Shown: in pieces, positions 61,530 through 64,000 of the stretch | How positions within the stretch are numbered: the first letter of the stretch is position 1 | Layout: each line of letters opens with the position of its first letter | NCBI GenBank assembly: GCA_016801885.1 | Contig: CM028899.1 | Span: forward strand, 17,871,501 to 17,935,500 | Length of the DNA stretch: 64,000 nucleotides | Direction: 5' to 3' | Origin: Toxotes chatareus | Lineage: Eukaryota; Chordata; Actinopteri; Toxotidae | Notes under the pieces: generated by a model | What the model saw: only the letters and a program-made list of their open reading frames with translations | What the model was told of the DNA's origin: nothing | The model's database searches: none | Program-made: the position numbers and the translations under genes

Positions 61530-64000
61530 CTCTAACACTAAGAATCACCAGGTACATTCCCATGTTCATGGTCCAGTAGTGTTCGTGATTTGACACCTCT
61601 TTTGATTAAAGTAGATTTCCTGCAGAGCAGGTACTGCAGGTGCCTGCTTCCCTGCTGTGTCCAACCCCACTGCACCATGTGCATTGTGATTGCGTGTCTT
61701 CGAGTGCTGATGAATGTGTGTGTGCGAGTGAATGAAAAGGGTGAAATAGCTCTTCACTATTTTTCTAGCTGAACACTTCAATCAATTCAGCTCCAGCTGG
61801 AAGTGATGCTGTTACTGACTTTCTGATGGAAGCAAAACAGCTGGATACACCTGCTTGTCCGTGGTGCAGAGAGCGTGTGAACTCACGTCAGTCTGTAGGT
61901 GAATCCTACATGTGTTTGTTTGTGTGTGTGTTTGTCTGGTAGTGTGGGCAGACTTCAACGTCTTCTCATCACAAAACATGAAACCGTAAATGAACATGAA
62001 CACGGCCCCTGGGCTTCCTGCCCCACCTATTTCATGTGGACGAGTGAATGTCACTTTGTGGTGTAACTTTGTAGCCTCTTACAGCATTGAACTCTAGTTA
62101 CATGAGGACAGACGATCCTCCGCTGTCTTTTTACTGTAGCAGAGTTTCACTGAACTCTGTAAAAGAAAGTACAAGGGGCACAAGGCTTTCACTTAAATTG
62201 GATCAAAGCACAGATAAAAAGTTTCATCATGCATGTTCATTCACTACGTGTGAGCGCTAAAATGTCCTGAAATGAACATTCAGTCGGTTAAAACACTGAA
62301 ATTAATCTGATCATTTGAGCCTGTTTCCTCTGTGAAGGAAACAGAAGAAAGGGAGTAAAAATGTTCAGGATACAAATTAAATGTGAGGAGGCTGAAGCAT
62401 GAAGTGTTCTGCACAGGTCTTTTCCTCTCAAACTACCTTATTAATGTTAACACATAACACGTGGTGCAACTTCCGATGATATCCATCTGAGTCTGACCTT
62501 GAGAGGGCCCTGTCCTGCAGGGTTTAGCCCCTTTGGAGAGCTCTTTACTGGGCATAAATATTCAAGTGAGTCGCAGGCTCTGCTGGGACCCACTCTGGAG
62601 ATGAAATATGAAATGAAACTGGAATGCATACAGTGTGTCTTTACACACACACGTAGGCAGGTAGGCGTTTAAACTAATCTTAATCTAATCTGAATCCAAG
62701 TTTTAACCCGTAGTACGTCTCAGCTTTTCTTCATGTCACCACACATGGTCGTCAGACACAAATTTGAATGCGTGGAGTTCAGTACAACAGCAGCCCCACT
62801 GAGCTACTTTGTGCTCTATCCTAAGGATGTTAATGACGTGTACAGACTCTCCTGCAGGAAACCGGCTCCTGCATCTTGCTGAGGAAAATGTTTTTCATCA
62901 GCTGTAACAACAACTTCACAGGATGTAAAATTATATCAGGGCCTCCAGTACTTTCAGTGACAGACACCGAGCAGGTGGTGGAGGCTATCAATACCTATCT
63001 GGTTAAACTGTGTCAGATGTATTTCTGATTGGCCCACACCAGCATCTTCTTCTGCACGTCAGCAAGTTGGAATTAAAAAACAAAAAGATTTTCCTTAGAA
63101 CATTTTCATAATAGTGTAGCAACAGAAAAACCCCTGATAGTTTTGGGATTAATCGAGACTCATTCACAATGAGAACACAGGCTGGTTTCATTATCTCTCT
63201 CTATTATCTAGTCATTGTGTTTGTGTCTGTAAAACAATATCTGACTGTCCCGGGGTGATGCCTACACAGTGGTGAATCTGATCTGAAGATAATTACTATT
63301 TCTGCTCAAACAGCTTGGCTTCTTGTTTATATTACAAACTATGGCACCTGTGGCTGGTTTCTATATGTGTGTGAGGCAGAGAGAGTGTGGCTGTGTGTGT
63401 TGTTTCTGTGTCACTCTACATTTGAGTATGTGATGTTTCTGCCTCCGCGTCCATGTACAGACATCCAATCCTTCACTTCTTCTTGTATTGAAAACTTTGT
63501 GCTCTGTCTCACCAGCTGCAGGACTGAATGGATGATTTTCACCAATGGCGGGAAAATTACTCTCTGCGGGATACTTGATTGGCCCCCCTGCTGTACGCAA
63601 CTGTAAGTTCTACCTTCAAATCACATAAACACTTTGACATCAGAATCCATTGAACGGCAGCAACACCAAGACTGTAGGAACAAAAACAACTCTTTAAAGT
63701 CAGATGGTGACGCCAGAGTTGTGTCATTAACTCATCACATTCATATCATTTAGAATCTGTTCCTCTAAACCAACATAAAATCAGTCAAATCAAATATGAA
63801 TGTAGACTTTTCAGCTTATGATTACATGACTGGTTGCAAACTAAAATTAAAACAAAAATCACTTTAAGAAAATGGAAGTGTAGTACAACTGTGGAGCTTT
63901 GAGTAGATCCAATACACAACTTGTGCCACAGATTGTTTGATGGCAGAGTGACAGGCCAATTAGACCTCTGTGTATGTTGAAGGTAAGGTGGGAGGGTAGA
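61529..64000. other. Non-coding stretch, no supported gene
   Basis: No exon can be defended. The plus frame 63367-63606 is followed by 'ctgtaagttc' (63601-63610), which resembles a 5' splice site. There is no recognisable protein family or convincing acceptor, so it stays uncalled. The segment 62440-62620 has balanced composition and could be a conserved non-coding element. Confidence 0.45.

Noticed and set aside
63367..63606. Plus frame followed by a GTAAGT-like donor
   Set aside because: No protein family and no convincing acceptor; such donor words are frequent by chance.

Overview
The window reads as non-coding, repeat-rich DNA of a ray-finned (teleost) fish. It is AT-rich and has long CA/TG microsatellites. 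It also carries several element families that I recognise from fish genomes: tails of L2/CR1-clade LINEs (one with the usual 'tttatttatatagcgcc' 3' end), two kinds of Tc1/mariner transposase relic, and several high-copy fish interspersed repeats. No bacterial-style gene organisation is present. I find no protein-coding host gene, tRNA or rRNA that the sequence supports. The many short open frames (60-180 codons) are what chance gives in AT-rich DNA, or they lie in microsatellites and mobile elements. The window could be intergenic or lie inside a large intron; the sequence alone does not decide.

Layout. 1-180: remnants of two high-copy fish repeats. 180-15,800: mostly featureless single-copy-like DNA with three compound or long TG microsatellites (4.6, 8.75 and 12.5 kb), a short decayed RTE-type LINE tail at 10.8 kb, and two almost perfect 14-bp-stem hairpins (13.75 and 14.3 kb). 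15.84-16.35 kb: an antisense Tc1/mariner relic with a 36-residue D-E spacing. It is followed by about 0.6 kb of strongly purine-biased DNA. 20.96-21.76 kb: a second, sense Tc1 relic of the DD34E type with its catalytic triad intact but broken by stops and a small deletion. 23.8-24.2 kb: an old direct duplication. 25-31 kb: several interspersed repeat copies, one with arrays of nuclear-receptor half-sites. 34.1-34.3 kb: a truncated L2-type tail. 35-39 kb: further repeat-like segments and an unresolved ORF-rich segment. 46.3-53 kb: the densest repeat cluster, holding a common fish repeat, a perfect (TG)53, a repeat copy with a perfect consensus oestrogen-response-element palindrome plus a perfect DR1, a 1.46 kb 5'-truncated L2-clade LINE with 193 open codons, and two more fish repeats. 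56.4-56.9 kb: another LINE tail. 59-61.5 kb: repeats, including a telomere-like TTAGG-rich element bounded by TG runs.

The genes do not form a system: all coding homology belongs to dead or truncated mobile elements. No new biological system could be supported. The most testable signals are the repeat-borne hormone-receptor sites, the two transposase relics, the hairpins and a handful of segments that look like candidate conserved non-coding elements. Family assignments rest on recalled consensus phrases and motif spacing; no database search was possible.
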